Shown: positions 16,006-24,156 of the stretch, piece by piece
How the letters are laid out: the number at the start of each line of letters is the position of its first letter
Numbering within the stretch: the stretch's first letter is position 1
Assembly: GCA_002270465.1 (NCBI GenBank)
Contig: NQOF01000002.1
Location: 930,001-994,000 of the forward strand
Direction of reading: 5' to 3'
Length of the DNA stretch: 64,000 bases
From: Blautia hominis
GTDB lineage: Bacteria > Bacillota > Clostridia > Lachnospirales > Lachnospiraceae
Made by a program: the position numbers and the translations under genes
Notes under the pieces: generated by a model
What the model saw: the letters and a program-made list of their open reading frames with translations, nothing else
Databases searched by the model: none
What the model was told of the DNA's origin: nothing

Positions 16006-18057
16006 TTAGCTTGTATGCAAGGCCTGTGAGTTCCAGAAGGTGTCGCCAAGAGTGATGGCGTCATCAAATCCGGATAATTTTATTGTGCCATATTCGGAAC
16101 AATCAAAGGTCAGTGTGTACTGCTGGCCGCGGAACACTGCAGTGGAGGATTCCCTCTCTTCAAAAACCGCAATATTATCCATAAAGATCTGCTGTTCCCC
16201 TTGGCCTTCTATATATTTATAAATAGTAAAATAAAAGCTGTTGTCATTGATCCCTGTGATTCGGATGGTTGCATATTCGCCGTCAGAAGCATTTTTGTAA
16301 TCACCGTCGACAGGCATGTATTGGGTAGTGATAGGTGCAAAATCACCCTGTGGCCAGTTCATCCATGACCATGCGCTGATGGACGCATCAGATACGTCAA
16401 TGCTTATAATTTTGCTTTCCGAATCTGATATAAATTCTTTATGGCTCGGATCGCTGTCACCCAGATTCCGGTATCCGCTCTGCAGAAGGTTTGTTTCCGC
16501 CTCTTTGTACTGCTCTCCGCAGCGGATCCCCTCCATGCTGACACTGCTGTTGTTCTCACAGCTTATACTGATCAGGGCACGTCCTGCAATCCCATTGGTA
16601 TCCGGATCCCATTCCACATCAATCCCGTTTCCTTCATATCTCATTCCCATGTCACCGAAGGCAACGCCTGACGCCTGCTGAAGCCCCAGGTTCTGAACCA
16701 TGGAAGGCAGAGCATCTCTGTTCATAAATCCACTCAGTTCTGTGGGCTCTGTCTTTGCCGGAGTCGGTTCTGTTTTTGGCGGGTCAGTGGGTTTTTCCTC
16801 CGGCTCCGCCTGGATGGGAGTTTCCGTTTTTGCTTTTGTATCCGGATCAATAACGGCTTTTCCGTTGATGACCTTCTCTTTGCTGTCCTCTTCCTCTTTA
16901 CCGGATGGCTTTTCATCCTCCTTGGAATCAACATTGTCTGCTGCTGCTTCCGTATCCGCTTTTTTCTGCTTTTCACCGGTATCTTTTAAAGAGCAGCCTG
17001 TAAATACATTGGACATAACCAACAGGATAGTAAAACAGATAACGGGAAGAATACCCTTTTTCATCTTTCCTGCTTTCATAATATTCACCATCCTTCTCTT
17101 GAATGTGAGGAGGCCGTCATTCAGACTGGTGGACAGTTCGTAAGGATGTCTTCCCAAGGCCGCTGTTTTCAAAAGCAGCTGGTTATATCTGAGCTTATCC
17201 TCATGGTTTCTGCCTTTCATGACTGACTCATCACATATGAACTCTATATCACGCTCCGCCTCTTTTTTCATAAAGTAAACTGCAGGATTGAACCAATAAA
17301 CAGTTGTGATCCATATCATCAGCAGCTTATACCACAAATCCCTGTTGCGGTAATGACATAATTCATGTCTGAAGATCAATTCACATTCATCCCCGGAATA
17401 GTCCCGTTCGGGAAGATAGAGATATGTGTTTCTGATCCCTGCCAAAAGCGGACCGGATAACTTGCTGCTTGCCACAAGCTTAGGCGCTTTTTTGATATGC
17501 ATTTTTTTACACAGTTTATTGTATTCGGCAATCCTCTCACTGTTCGTAAAAGGAATACGCCAACGGCGCAGTTCACGCCTTCCCGCTCTCAGCATAAACA
17601 GTTTGTATACCACAGCTACGCAAATACCCGCTCCCCAGATATATGCCATAAACCATGCGATGGTATCTATTTTTATATTCTCCCTGGGAGAAACACTGTC
17701 TTTTGCATTTTCTCCTGCGCTGTCCTGCATGTCTGCCTGATCATTGGTCATTGTTTGTTCATTACTGCTGTTTTTTGTGCTGTCTGTCGGAATCTTTGCC
17801 GTTTCCGCAGCAAGCGCATTTGTACTACCGGCGTATTCCGTTCTGGTGATTTGTTTTGGTACCTCAATGGTCAGGCCTCTGGCATTTGACGGCAGCCTCA
17901 CCGGAATGAGGAGAAACACAGAAACGAACAGCCATATGAGATATTTCCATCGGGAGGAATATTTTTTATCCAGCAGTCTTGATACTGCCAGCACAATGAA
18001 AATGATGACAGCCGATAAAACATTCACCTTAATTATGTGCAGCATAAACTCTGCCAT
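16006..18057 (-). CDS. BlaR1-type M56 metallopeptidase sensor
   Basis: The 683-residue membrane protein has an N-terminal M56 domain with helices at about 10-25, 38-55 and 135-155, then a cytosolic zinc protease segment with HELCHYRNRD (about residues 231-240) and the downstream EAERDIEFICDESV. A further helix near 340-358 leads to an outer region: a Lys/Glu/Pro/Thr-rich linker of about 100 residues and a C-terminal domain of about 240 residues. That outer domain is not the penicillin-binding domain of classic BlaR1, so the signal sensed is probably different. The blaI-type gene ends 3 bp upstream. By analogy it would cleave the repressor when triggered. Confidence 0.88.
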   Translation of the reverse strand: MAEFMLHIIKVNVLSAVIIFIVLAVSRLLDKKYSSRWKYLIWLFVSVFLLIPVRLPSNARGLTIEVPKQITRTEYAGSTNALAAETAKIPTDSTKNSSNEQTMTNDQADMQDSAGENAKDSVSPRENIKIDTIAWFMAYIWGAGICVAVVYKLFMLRAGRRELRRWRIPFTNSERIAEYNKLCKKMHIKKAPKLVASSKLSGPLLAGIRNTYLYLPERDYSGDECELIFRHELCHYRNRDLWYKLLMIWITTVYWFNPAVYFMKKEAERDIEFICDESVMKGRNHEDKLRYNQLLLKTAALGRHPYELSTSLNDGLLTFKRRMVNIMKAGKMKKGILPVICFTILLVMSNVFTGCSLKDTGEKQKKADTEAAADNVDSKEDEKPSGKEEEDSKEKVINGKAVIDPDTKAKTETPIQAEPEEKPTDPPKTEPTPAKTEPTELSGFMNRDALPSMVQNLGLQQASGVAFGDMGMRYEGNGIDVEWDPDTNGIAGRALISISCENNSSVSMEGIRCGEQYKEAETNLLQSGYRNLGDSDPSHKEFISDSESKIISIDVSDASISAWSWMNWPQGDFAPITTQYMPVDGDYKNASDGEYATIRITGINDNSFYFTIYKYIEGQGEQQIFMDNIAVFEERESSTAVFRGQQYTLTFDCSEYGTIKLSGFDDAITLGDTFWNSQALHTS

Positions 18058-18060
18058 ATA

Positions 18061-18450
18061 CTATTCCCCCTCTCGCTCAAGCTCCTTCAGGAACTCCTCC
18101 AGTTCCTGTATCTCTTCCCCGCCAATCTGTTTTCCCTGGTAAAGGGACGCTACAAAATTCTTCAATGAATTCCCATATAGTTTCTCCAGCACGCTTTTCC
18201 CTTCCTGCTGCTGGTATTCACTCTGCGTCACAACAGAGCTGTAGAGATTGGTTTTTCCTTCTCTTTTTACCGAGACGAAATTCTTGTTTTCAAGCCGGGT
18301 GAGCATGGAGAGGATTGTGGTGGGTGCCAGCTCTTTCTTTTGATTCACAAAGGCCTCCACCTCCAGACGTGTCATGTCTGGATGACCGTTCCATAAAGCC
18401 AGCATCACATCCAGCTCTGAATCAGGTAGTTTTTGAATACGCTTTTTCAT
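18061..18450 (-). CDS. BlaI/MecI/CopY-family repressor
   Basis: The 129-residue protein is a BlaI-type winged-helix repressor: LPDSELDVMLALWNGHPDMT opens the domain and TTILSMLTRLENKNFVSVKR is the recognition helix and wing. The C-terminal half is the helical dimerisation part. It is the first gene of a two-gene unit with the M56 sensor. A perfect dyad CTACAATTGTAG lies between its promoter and start codon, which fits autorepression. Members of the family are inactivated when the partner protease cleaves them. Confidence 0.92.
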   Translation of the reverse strand: MKKRIQKLPDSELDVMLALWNGHPDMTRLEVEAFVNQKKELAPTTILSMLTRLENKNFVSVKREGKTNLYSSVVTQSEYQQQEGKSVLEKLYGNSLKNFVASLYQGKQIGGEEIQELEEFLKELEREGE

Positions 18451-18512
18451 GTTATCACCTCCTGTACTGTCTGCAGATACCGTATTTTCAGGTTAGGTTA
18501 CAGAGTATTTTT

Positions 18513-18524
18513 CTACAATTGTAG
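18513..18524. promoter_or_regulatory. BlaI-type operator
   Basis: CTACAATTGTAG is a perfect 12-bp palindrome containing TACA-N2-TGTA, the core of BlaI/MecI boxes. It lies 12 bp downstream of the -10 box, over the probable start site. A looser ACAT...ATGT dyad with TAGTAG lies in the promoter spacer. Confidence 0.7.
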
Positions 18525-18535
18525 TACCTATTGTC

Positions 18536-18564
18536 ATTTTACATTAGTAGTAGATAAATGTCAA
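18536..18564 (-). promoter_or_regulatory. Promoter of BlaI-M56 operon
   Basis: Minus-strand TTGACA (18559-18564), 17-bp spacer, TAAAAT (18536-18541). Confidence 0.85.
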
Positions 18565-18627
18565 CGGTTTTTGTAAAAATACTTTGCTGTTATCCGGTCA
18601 CGATCTGCGCGAATGTGGACATACAGA

Positions 18628-18654
18628 GAGGCGGGGAATACACATCCCCGCCTC
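18628..18654 (-). terminator. Hairpin after alcohol dehydrogenase gene
   Basis: A strong GC-rich stem GAGGCGGGGA / TCCCCGCCTC with a 7-nt loop lies 20 bp past the alcohol dehydrogenase stop. The T-run after it is poor, so it may be a weak or factor-assisted terminator. Confidence 0.6.
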
Positions 18655-18673
18655 CGGTTTGTATGGATATAGA

Positions 18674-19855
18674 TCAGAAGTCCACTTCTGTTCCGTAGTA
18701 AATACAGTTGAATAATCTTTCCATAGTTTCCGGGTCAATCCCACGGGGATTGGAGCCGGTGCAGGCATCACCTACTGCCAATTCTGCGATTTTCTTGATC
18801 TTCTCTTTAAATTCCGCCTCGATGATGCCGAATTCTTTTAATGTCCTCGGAATACAGAACTGTTTGTTCAGTTCATCAATTCTGTTGCAGAGGCTGTTGA
18901 TTAGTGATCTCTCGGAAGCACCTGCCAGGCCCATTCTGCGGGCAATCTCCGCGTAACGTTTTGCCGCGGCTGCATCTTTGGCATTGTATTTAATCACATA
19001 TGGAAGATACATTGCGTTGGCACAGCCATGTGTGATATGTCCTGTGGAAAACGCAGCTCCTGTCTTATGAGCCATGGAGTGGACAATTCCCAACAGCGCA
19101 TTGGAAAATGCCATTCCTGCCAGACACTGGGCATAATGCATCTGCTCTCTTGCTTCCATGTTACAGTTATAGGATGCGGGCAGATGATCTAGAACCATCT
19201 CAATAGCCTGAAGCGCAAGGGGGTCTGTAAACGGACTGTGCAGTGTGGACACATATGCTTCTATTGCGTGGGTCAAGGCGTCCATTCCTGTGTAGGCCAC
19301 CTGCTTTACGGGAAGTGCTTTAACCAGATCCGGGTCTACAATTGCCACATCCGGGGTGATATTGAAATCCGCCAGCGGATATTTTACACCGCTTTCATAG
19401 TCCGTGATCACAGAAAATGCAGTCACTTCGGTGGCAGTGCCGGATGTTGACGGAATTGCTGCAAATTTTGCTTTCTGACGGAGTTCAGGAAAATTAAACG
19501 GGATACATAGTGCTTCAAATGTTGTGTCGGGATATTCGTAAAAGGCCCACATTGCCTTTGCCGCGTCAATAGGGGAACCTCCACCCATGGCTACGATCCA
19601 GTCAGGTTCAAATTCCTGCATGGCCCTGGCGCCTTTCCTAACGGTTTCTACAGACGGGTCAGGCTCAACGCCTTCAAAAAGCTGTACCTCCATACCTGCT
19701 TCTCTCAGATAGCCAGCCGCTTTTTCCAAAAAGCCCTGGCGTTTCATAGCTCCGCCGCCTACTACAAGAAATGCTTTTTTGCCCTTCAAATTTTTCAGTT
19801 CTTCCAGGCAGCCTTTTCCATGATAAATGTCTCTCGGTAATGTAAATCTGCTCAT
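18674..19855 (-). CDS. Iron-containing alcohol dehydrogenase
   Basis: The 393-residue enzyme belongs to the group III iron-dependent alcohol dehydrogenases and would reduce aldehydes to alcohols with NAD(P)H in fermentation. The nucleotide site is IVAMGGGSPIDAAKAM (about residues 88-103); the PSTSGTATEVTAF motif and the metal region MDALTHAIEAYVST with IVHSMAHKTGAAFSTGHITH carry the conserved Asp and three His. Length is typical. ATG 19855 is chosen because AAGGAG lies 10 nt before it. Its start site is covered by a perfect Rex box, so it should be derepressed when NADH is high. Confidence 0.94.
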   Translation of the reverse strand: MSRFTLPRDIYHGKGCLEELKNLKGKKAFLVVGGGAMKRQGFLEKAAGYLREAGMEVQLFEGVEPDPSVETVRKGARAMQEFEPDWIVAMGGGSPIDAAKAMWAFYEYPDTTFEALCIPFNFPELRQKAKFAAIPSTSGTATEVTAFSVITDYESGVKYPLADFNITPDVAIVDPDLVKALPVKQVAYTGMDALTHAIEAYVSTLHSPFTDPLALQAIEMVLDHLPASYNCNMEAREQMHYAQCLAGMAFSNALLGIVHSMAHKTGAAFSTGHITHGCANAMYLPYVIKYNAKDAAAAKRYAEIARRMGLAGASERSLINSLCNRIDELNKQFCIPRTLKEFGIIEAEFKEKIKKIAELAVGDACTGSNPRGIDPETMERLFNCIYYGTEVDF

Positions 19856-19880
19856 AGTATGCATCTCCTTTTATGTACTA

Positions 19881-19898
19881 TTGTTAATCATTTAACAA
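19881..19898. promoter_or_regulatory. Rex operator
   Basis: TTGTTAATCATTTAACAA matches the Rex consensus TTGTTAA-N4-TTAACAA at every defined position. It lies just downstream of the -10 of the alcohol dehydrogenase promoter, where it would block initiation. The rex gene is at 46716-47360. Confidence 0.92.
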
Positions 19899-19902
19899 TA
19901 TC

Positions 19903-19931
19903 AGTATAATATATCTGAGTAAATTAGTCAA
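19903..19931 (-). promoter_or_regulatory. Promoter of alcohol dehydrogenase
   Basis: Minus-strand TTGACT (19926-19931), 17-bp spacer, TATACT (19903-19908). The Rex box begins 4 bp after the -10. Confidence 0.85.
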
Positions 19932-19978
19932 CAATAAATGCACACATTTAGCAATTTTCAGGATGAGCGGTGTCTCCG

Positions 19979-20620
19979 TTATCTTATAGCGATCACAGAC
20001 CTGTCCCCAAAATCCAGAACTTCACCGGTCTGTATATCCAGTTTGTGTTTGAAAATCGGTCCGTCCACTGCTATAGTATGGTATTCACCGTTTTCCCCGC
20101 AGAGGTCAATACCGCTGGAGGCCATTCTTTCCGCAATCTTTGCATCTAAGGGTTTTCCCAGGATCTCTTTTGGCAGAAGCCGGTTGTTTATGGATTTAAT
20201 GATACAGCAATAGTCTTTGGAAAGGATTTCCTGCACTATCTTTTCACGTCCCTGCTGCCACAGGGGAAATTCTGCCCTGATCCCTGCTGCGTGACAACGG
20301 TCTTCACTCCATCTGCGGTTGTTTTCTATGTCAATATCACCAAACCCCGCCATCTCTGCCCCCAGTTCTATGGCTCTTTTGAGGCCTTTTTCAAATTCCA
20401 GATGATATGCCTCCCCGCTTGACGGGCAGAGGATCAGGGGGATTTCCAATGCATCTGAAAATTTATCCAATAATTCATAGTCTGCCCCGTGAAACCAGGA
20501 CCGGTCCATGTCCTGATTGACCATGACCAGCAGGCCCACCGGCTCATGTCCCCCTTTTATTAGCTTGTGCAGCGCAAGGGTACTGTCCTTGCCGCAGCTG
20601 TATGACATGACAAATTTCAT
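19979..20620 (-). CDS. DUF71/Dph6-like PP-loop ATP pyrophosphatase
   Basis: The 213-residue protein is an adenine-nucleotide alpha-hydrolase with the PP-loop SYSCGKDSTLAL at residues 6-17. Later family motifs are GFGDIDIENNRRWSEDRC (about 93-110) and DLCGENGEYHTIAVDGPIF (about 170-188), which in eukaryotes and archaea belong to diphthine-ammonia ligase. Bacteria lack diphthamide, so the bacterial product probably amidates or thiolates a different substrate, which is unknown. It is a single-gene unit. Confidence 0.82.
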   Translation of the reverse strand: MKFVMSYSCGKDSTLALHKLIKGGHEPVGLLVMVNQDMDRSWFHGADYELLDKFSDALEIPLILCPSSGEAYHLEFEKGLKRAIELGAEMAGFGDIDIENNRRWSEDRCHAAGIRAEFPLWQQGREKIVQEILSKDYCCIIKSINNRLLPKEILGKPLDAKIAERMASSGIDLCGENGEYHTIAVDGPIFKHKLDIQTGEVLDFGDRSVIAIR

Positions 20621-20753
20621 TTCTCTACCTCTCTTTTTTCTGTTTTTTGCAGCGTAAAATAATCAATCCTTTCATTTCTGCCTTGTTTTATATATAATAG
20701 TTTAAAAGAGTCTATGATAGCTTCTCTGCAAACGGTAAGGAGTGTATTATATT

Positions 20754-20948
20754 ATGGAAAAACAAGGGAATGACAATGAAAATACCTATACGGCTGCCAG
20801 CAGCATAAAATGTCCAAAGAACCACCGTGATGCGATACATACTGTAACATATAAAAAAGCCACGTGCACCCGTGTGGATGACATTATTCTGAACTTCCAC
20901 TGCAGCCAGGATGCCCAATGTCTGGAATGTCAGCGTGATTATCTGTAG
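20754..20948 (+). CDS. Possible small Cys-containing protein (uncertain)
   Basis: A 64-codon frame opens with ATG 20754, with AAGGAG 11 nt upstream and an AT-rich TATATAATA about 60 bp upstream. The product has scattered Cys and His (KCPKNHRDAIH, then NFHCSQDAQCLECQRDYL). Its last 65 bases overlap the 3' end of the XRE gene on the opposite strand. I do not recognise the sequence, and it may be a chance frame. The RBS spacing is long. It is listed because the position and RBS are suggestive. Confidence 0.3.
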   Translation: MEKQGNDNENTYTAASSIKCPKNHRDAIHTVTYKKATCTRVDDIILNFHCSQDAQCLECQRDYL

Positions 20949-21180
20949 CACAGTCTGCCGGACTGTCTGTTTTGGGAGGTCTTTGGTATTCCATAATATC
21001 ACCCGGCTGACAGTCCAGTACATCACAGATGGCTTCCAGAGTGGAAAATCGAATAGCTTTCACTTTGCCTGTCTTCAGGTTGGACAGATTTACATTTGAA
21101 ATTCCGACTTTTTCCGATAATTCATTCAGGGAAATTTTGCGGTCAGCCATGACCCGGTCTAATCTTAATATAATCGCCAT
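20884..21180 (-). CDS. XRE-family regulator of DUF2975 pair
   Basis: The 98-residue protein is a short HTH regulator of the YozG type: ILRLDRVMADRKISLNELSE, then VGISNVNLSNLKTGKVKAIR and FSTLEAICDVLDCQPGDIME. The DNA-binding domain fills residues 1-68. The last 30 residues are polar and look disordered, longer than the usual short form of this family. AGGAG lies 8 nt before the ATG, and the DUF2975 gene ends 11 bp upstream. Pairs of DUF2975 with a small XRE regulator are widespread in Firmicutes. Confidence 0.85.
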   Translation of the reverse strand: MAIILRLDRVMADRKISLNELSEKVGISNVNLSNLKTGKVKAIRFSTLEAICDVLDCQPGDIMEYQRPPKTDSPADCATDNHADIPDIGHPGCSGSSE

Positions 21181-21191
21181 ATTATTTGCTC

Positions 21192-21683
21192 CTAAAGGAT
21201 TTCGTCCATTTCTTTCTGCATTTCTGTCCCTTCTTTGATCAGACTGCCCAAGACAAGGAACAGGATACCAAAGACAAACATCTTTCCGTCAATCAACACA
21301 AAGCTTCCAAACTGCATGATGACAAAACCGTTTGAGCTGTATGTTGGAAAATGTGTGATGGTAAAGGATGTCCCAATAATGATCCATCCAATCATCAAAA
21401 AATAATTGCTCAGTGAATGAATGAAAAATTGTTTGCTGGCATAAATGCGTATCAGGGAAATGAAAATCGTGAAATTTATCAGATATGTAATAAGTTCATA
21501 CGCTGTGCCGGTTATGTCCTCACTTTTCCATAACTCTTTCTCTAACATTTCATACAAACCAGCGAATCCAACCATAACAAGTATGCCTGTTAAAAAAATA
21601 GCAAGCATCAAAAGAAATTTTAGCTTTTTTGAAAACTTCTTTTTGCCCCTATTGACGTTTGTTGAAAAATCATTTTCTCCCAT
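21192..21683 (-). CDS. DUF2975 membrane protein
   Basis: The 163-residue protein has a basic N-terminus and four predicted membrane spans (LKFLLMLAIFLTGILVMVGF, YLINFTIFISLIRIYA, YFLMIGWIIIGTSFTI, KMFVFGILFLVLGSLI), which fits the DUF2975 family of unknown function. GGAGGAGGG precedes the ATG. A promoter and a Fur-box-like palindrome lie upstream, and an XRE regulator follows in the same operon. It may sense or respond to a membrane or metal signal, but this is only inferred from context. Confidence 0.82.
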   Translation of the reverse strand: MGENDFSTNVNRGKKKFSKKLKFLLMLAIFLTGILVMVGFAGLYEMLEKELWKSEDITGTAYELITYLINFTIFISLIRIYASKQFFIHSLSNYFLMIGWIIIGTSFTITHFPTYSSNGFVIMQFGSFVLIDGKMFVFGILFLVLGSLIKEGTEMQKEMDEIL

Positions 21684-21734
21684 GCATCGTTCCCTCCTCC
21701 ATCATGAGATCTTATTGGTTCCTCTTATAATCCA

Positions 21735-21763
21735 TTTATACCATACGCCGCACTGACCGTCAA
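21735..21763 (-). promoter_or_regulatory. Promoter of DUF2975-XRE
   Basis: Minus-strand TTGACG (21758-21763), 17-bp spacer, TATAAA (21735-21740), with a palindrome directly upstream. Confidence 0.75.
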
Positions 21764-21768
21764 TATAT

Positions 21769-21785
21769 TTAATGATTATCATTAA
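21769..21785. promoter_or_regulatory. Fur-box-like palindrome
   Basis: TTAATGATTATCATTAA is a perfect palindrome. Its core AATGATTATCATT matches 12 of 13 bases of the centre of the classical Fur box. It touches the upstream edge of the DUF2975 promoter. It could equally be the binding site of the XRE protein. A related half-site, ATCATTAAAA, follows at about 21799-21808. Confidence 0.55.
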
Positions 21786-21808
21786 AATATATTTAAATAT
21801 CATTAAAA

Positions 21809-21859
21809 TTAGAGCAAAACAAAAATTTCATCTTCCTTATCAGTAGGAGCTGATTTCAT
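21809..21859 (-). CDS. Possible 16-residue peptide ORF
   Basis: A 16-codon frame (MKSAPTDKEDEIFVLL) follows a perfect AAGGAGG five bases before the ATG. It lies between the hairpin after the DUF3877 gene and the DUF2975 promoter. I do not recognise the peptide. A strong RBS on so short a frame suggests either a small peptide or the start of a decayed gene. Confidence 0.3.
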   Translation of the reverse strand: MKSAPTDKEDEIFVLL

Positions 21860-21918
21860 CATCACCTCCTTGCCGGCAATGTATATTCTGCCTGGAGGGA
21901 TTTTGGTTCACACGGGAA

Positions 21919-21950
21919 ATCCCCCTGCTTCGATAGAAAAGCAGGGGGAT
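21919..21950 (-). terminator. Terminator of DUF3877 gene
   Basis: The 12-bp stem ATCCCCCTGCTT / AAGCAGGGGGAT lies 12 bp past the DUF3877 stop and is followed on the minus strand by a short TTT run. Confidence 0.75.
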
Positions 21951-21961
21951 CGTATCTATTC

Positions 21962-22495
21962 TTATTCCGTTCCATGACTGTCTTTCAGCGCATCATAGGC
22001 CTTTTTTGTAAAACGGTGATACTGCAGGCCAAACTCATCTTGTTCCAGGTAATAAACATAAGGATCAATTTCCGGGTTCCGAAAGGAAATGCCCCATTCA
22101 TGTTCATGAATTTTTTCAACTGCTACATCCTGAGAAAATCTTTTGAAAATATTTACAATATCGTCCACAGTATTCCCGGGGTTAAATATTTCCTCTAAAA
22201 AGGCCTTTAAAAATGGGCTGTCATTTACATTTTCATGAACATATCTTACCCCTTCAGAAGGAACATGGACACAATAACGGCCCTTTTCCTCTGTTTCCTT
22301 TATGGTCAGCCCGCCCAGCTCTTGTCCTGCAGATTCACAAAATGCCGCGATGGCCTGTGAAAGGTTTTCCTCTGCTGTCAAGAGCAGTTCCTGCAAAGAT
22401 TCCTTTGGATAATACAGATTCATGTCCTCTTCCCGGTAACCGATCTTTATTTCACACTCTTTGATATTGTCAAAAATATTCTTTTTTAAATCCAT
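21962..22495 (-). CDS. DUF3877-family protein
   Basis: The 177-residue protein resembles DUF3877, a family reported mainly from gut Clostridia with no known role. The start is IKIGYREEDMNLYYPKESLQ and the end GLQYHRFTKKAYDALKDSHG. Predicted structure is mixed alpha/beta with acidic character, with no signal peptide or membrane span. AGGAG precedes the ATG. The DUF6054 gene lies 82 bp upstream on the same strand and may be in the same transcript. Confidence 0.65.
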   Translation of the reverse strand: MDLKKNIFDNIKECEIKIGYREEDMNLYYPKESLQELLLTAEENLSQAIAAFCESAGQELGGLTIKETEEKGRYCVHVPSEGVRYVHENVNDSPFLKAFLEEIFNPGNTVDDIVNIFKRFSQDVAVEKIHEHEWGISFRNPEIDPYVYYLEQDEFGLQYHRFTKKAYDALKDSHGTE

Positions 22496-22576
22496 GCTGT
22501 ATGCTCCTGTCTTTCTTATTTGCAGCGGCCAGCAAAGCAGCTTGACTTTGAAACGCCGCGCAAATTCTGTATTGAT

Positions 22577-22909
22577 CTACAAACTGTCCATCACATCCCG
22601 AATGGTCTCCAGAAAAGATTCTTCCCCATATGTGTTCAGCTTAAAGACTATCCCCTGACTCCCGCCGGATGTGATCGCGGACAAGTAATATTCACCTCTG
22701 CCTCCAACTAAAGTGATGGACAAACTGACTCTGTTACTGCCCATCGCGCTGTAACGCTCATAGATCCTCACGGCACACTGAAAATCTCCATTGCTGAAAT
22801 TACTGCCGTCCTCGTATGATGCGGACATACTTCCCTTCATTACAGCATCGTGCAGTTTATTTATAATATCATCAAAATCTCCGTGGACTACTTTTTCGTA
22901 TTTTGCCAT
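22577..22909 (-). CDS. DUF6054-family protein
   Basis: The 110-residue protein resembles DUF6054: MAKYEKVVHGDFDDIINKLH at the start, then GSMSASYEDGSNFSNGDF and a C-terminal GGSQGIVFKLNTYGEESFLE. The pattern suggests a small alpha/beta protein related to START-like or Bet v1-like folds, but this is not certain. The start is moved from 22963 to 22909 because AGGAGG lies five bases before that ATG. Its function is unknown. Confidence 0.7.
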   Translation of the reverse strand: MAKYEKVVHGDFDDIINKLHDAVMKGSMSASYEDGSNFSNGDFQCAVRIYERYSAMGSNRVSLSITLVGGRGEYYLSAITSGGSQGIVFKLNTYGEESFLETIRDVMDSL

Positions 22910-23135
22910 ATGATATCCTCCTGTTATAACGCGGCAGGTCTGTACCTTTACCACGCTGCACATAAAAAAGTTCCAAATTAATTATATAATATATTAAATA
23001 TTATGACAATCGTTATCTTTTAGCTGTTCTTTTCTTCTTTAATCGAAACTTAATACCCCTGTCCGGAACTTCACTCCTATTTAATGACCAAACTGCTATA
23101 ATTTCCATAATCTAAATACAAAGGTTCAGGAGGAT

Positions 23136-24062
23136 ATGAAATTGAAAAAGCAAATATTTAAAGGCGTGGGTACAGCGATCGTTACACCCATGAAAGAGGA
23201 CTTTTCTATTCATTATTCTGTGTTTGAGGATTTACTGGATATGCAGATCGCAGGCGGCGCGGATGCAATTGTAGTTGCGGGCACAACAGGAGAAAGTGCC
23301 ACGCTCACAGATGAAGAGCATGTAGAACTTATTCGGCACGCAGTCAGACATGTCAAAGGACGTATTCCGGTCATTGCCGGAGCCGGAAGCAACAATACCG
23401 CCCATGCAGTCTATCTGTCAAAGGAATGTGAAAAAGCAGGGGCGGATGCCCTTCTCCATGTGACCCCCTATTACAATAAAACGTCCCAGCAGGGGTTGTT
23501 TCTGCATTTTACGGAATGTGCCAAGTCAACCAATCTGCCCATTATTTTATATAATGTACCGTCACGTACAGGAGTCAATATCTGTCCGGCCACGTATAAA
23601 CGCCTTAGCGAAACAGAAAATATCGTGGCTGTGAAAGAGGCAAGCGGCAATTTTTCCCAGATAGCAAGGACTGCAAGCCTATGCAAAGAGGATTTAACGA
23701 TCTATTCCGGGAATGATGACCAGATCACCTCATCCCTGGCTCTTGGCGGAAAAGGTGTGATCTCTGTTCTCTCCAATCTTATACCAAATGAAACCCACGC
23801 TATCTGTGCCTCTTATTTTGAGGGGAACCATGAGGAGAGTGCGCATTTACAGCTAAAATATCTGGAGCTTATCGAAGCACTGTTTTTAGATGTAAATCCT
23901 ATTCCTGTAAAACTGGCAATGCGCGCCATGGGTTATGATGTGGGTCCCTGCAGACTGCCCCTCTGCAATATGGACAATACCATGGCAGAAAAGTTGTATA
24001 CTGTGCTGGAAAAATACAGTCTGACGAAAGTATCCAAACACTCACACTCCGATGCCGGGTAA
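23136..24062 (+). CDS. dapA: 4-hydroxy-tetrahydrodipicolinate synthase
   Basis: The 308-residue enzyme joins pyruvate and aspartate semialdehyde in the lysine/diaminopimelate pathway. The Schiff-base lysine is in VAVKEASGNF (about K167). The catalytic Tyr is in LYNVPSRTG (about Y139), and the AGTTGES loop (about 48-54) and the tyrosine pair in TPYYNKTSQQG complete the site. The length is slightly above the usual 290, with a short extra C-terminus. AGGAGG lies only 2 nt before ATG 23136 but 8 nt before TTG 23142, so translation may begin at the TTG. No lysine riboswitch was seen in the leader. Confidence 0.94.
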   Translation: MKLKKQIFKGVGTAIVTPMKEDFSIHYSVFEDLLDMQIAGGADAIVVAGTTGESATLTDEEHVELIRHAVRHVKGRIPVIAGAGSNNTAHAVYLSKECEKAGADALLHVTPYYNKTSQQGLFLHFTECAKSTNLPIILYNVPSRTGVNICPATYKRLSETENIVAVKEASGNFSQIARTASLCKEDLTIYSGNDDQITSSLALGGKGVISVLSNLIPNETHAICASYFEGNHEESAHLQLKYLELIEALFLDVNPIPVKLAMRAMGYDVGPCRLPLCNMDNTMAEKLYTVLEKYSLTKVSKHSHSDAG

Positions 24063-24156
24063 CACCGATTCGGTTCTCAAATATAATGTGTGATCTTGTA
24101 ACCGTGCAGGCTTAGAACCATTGGACACTTTAGAAAATACAAGAAGGAGATTTTAT

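Noticed and set aside
22964-23135. Possible lysine riboswitch before dapA
   Set aside because: The leader is short, AT-rich and has no stem array or conserved lysine-riboswitch blocks.
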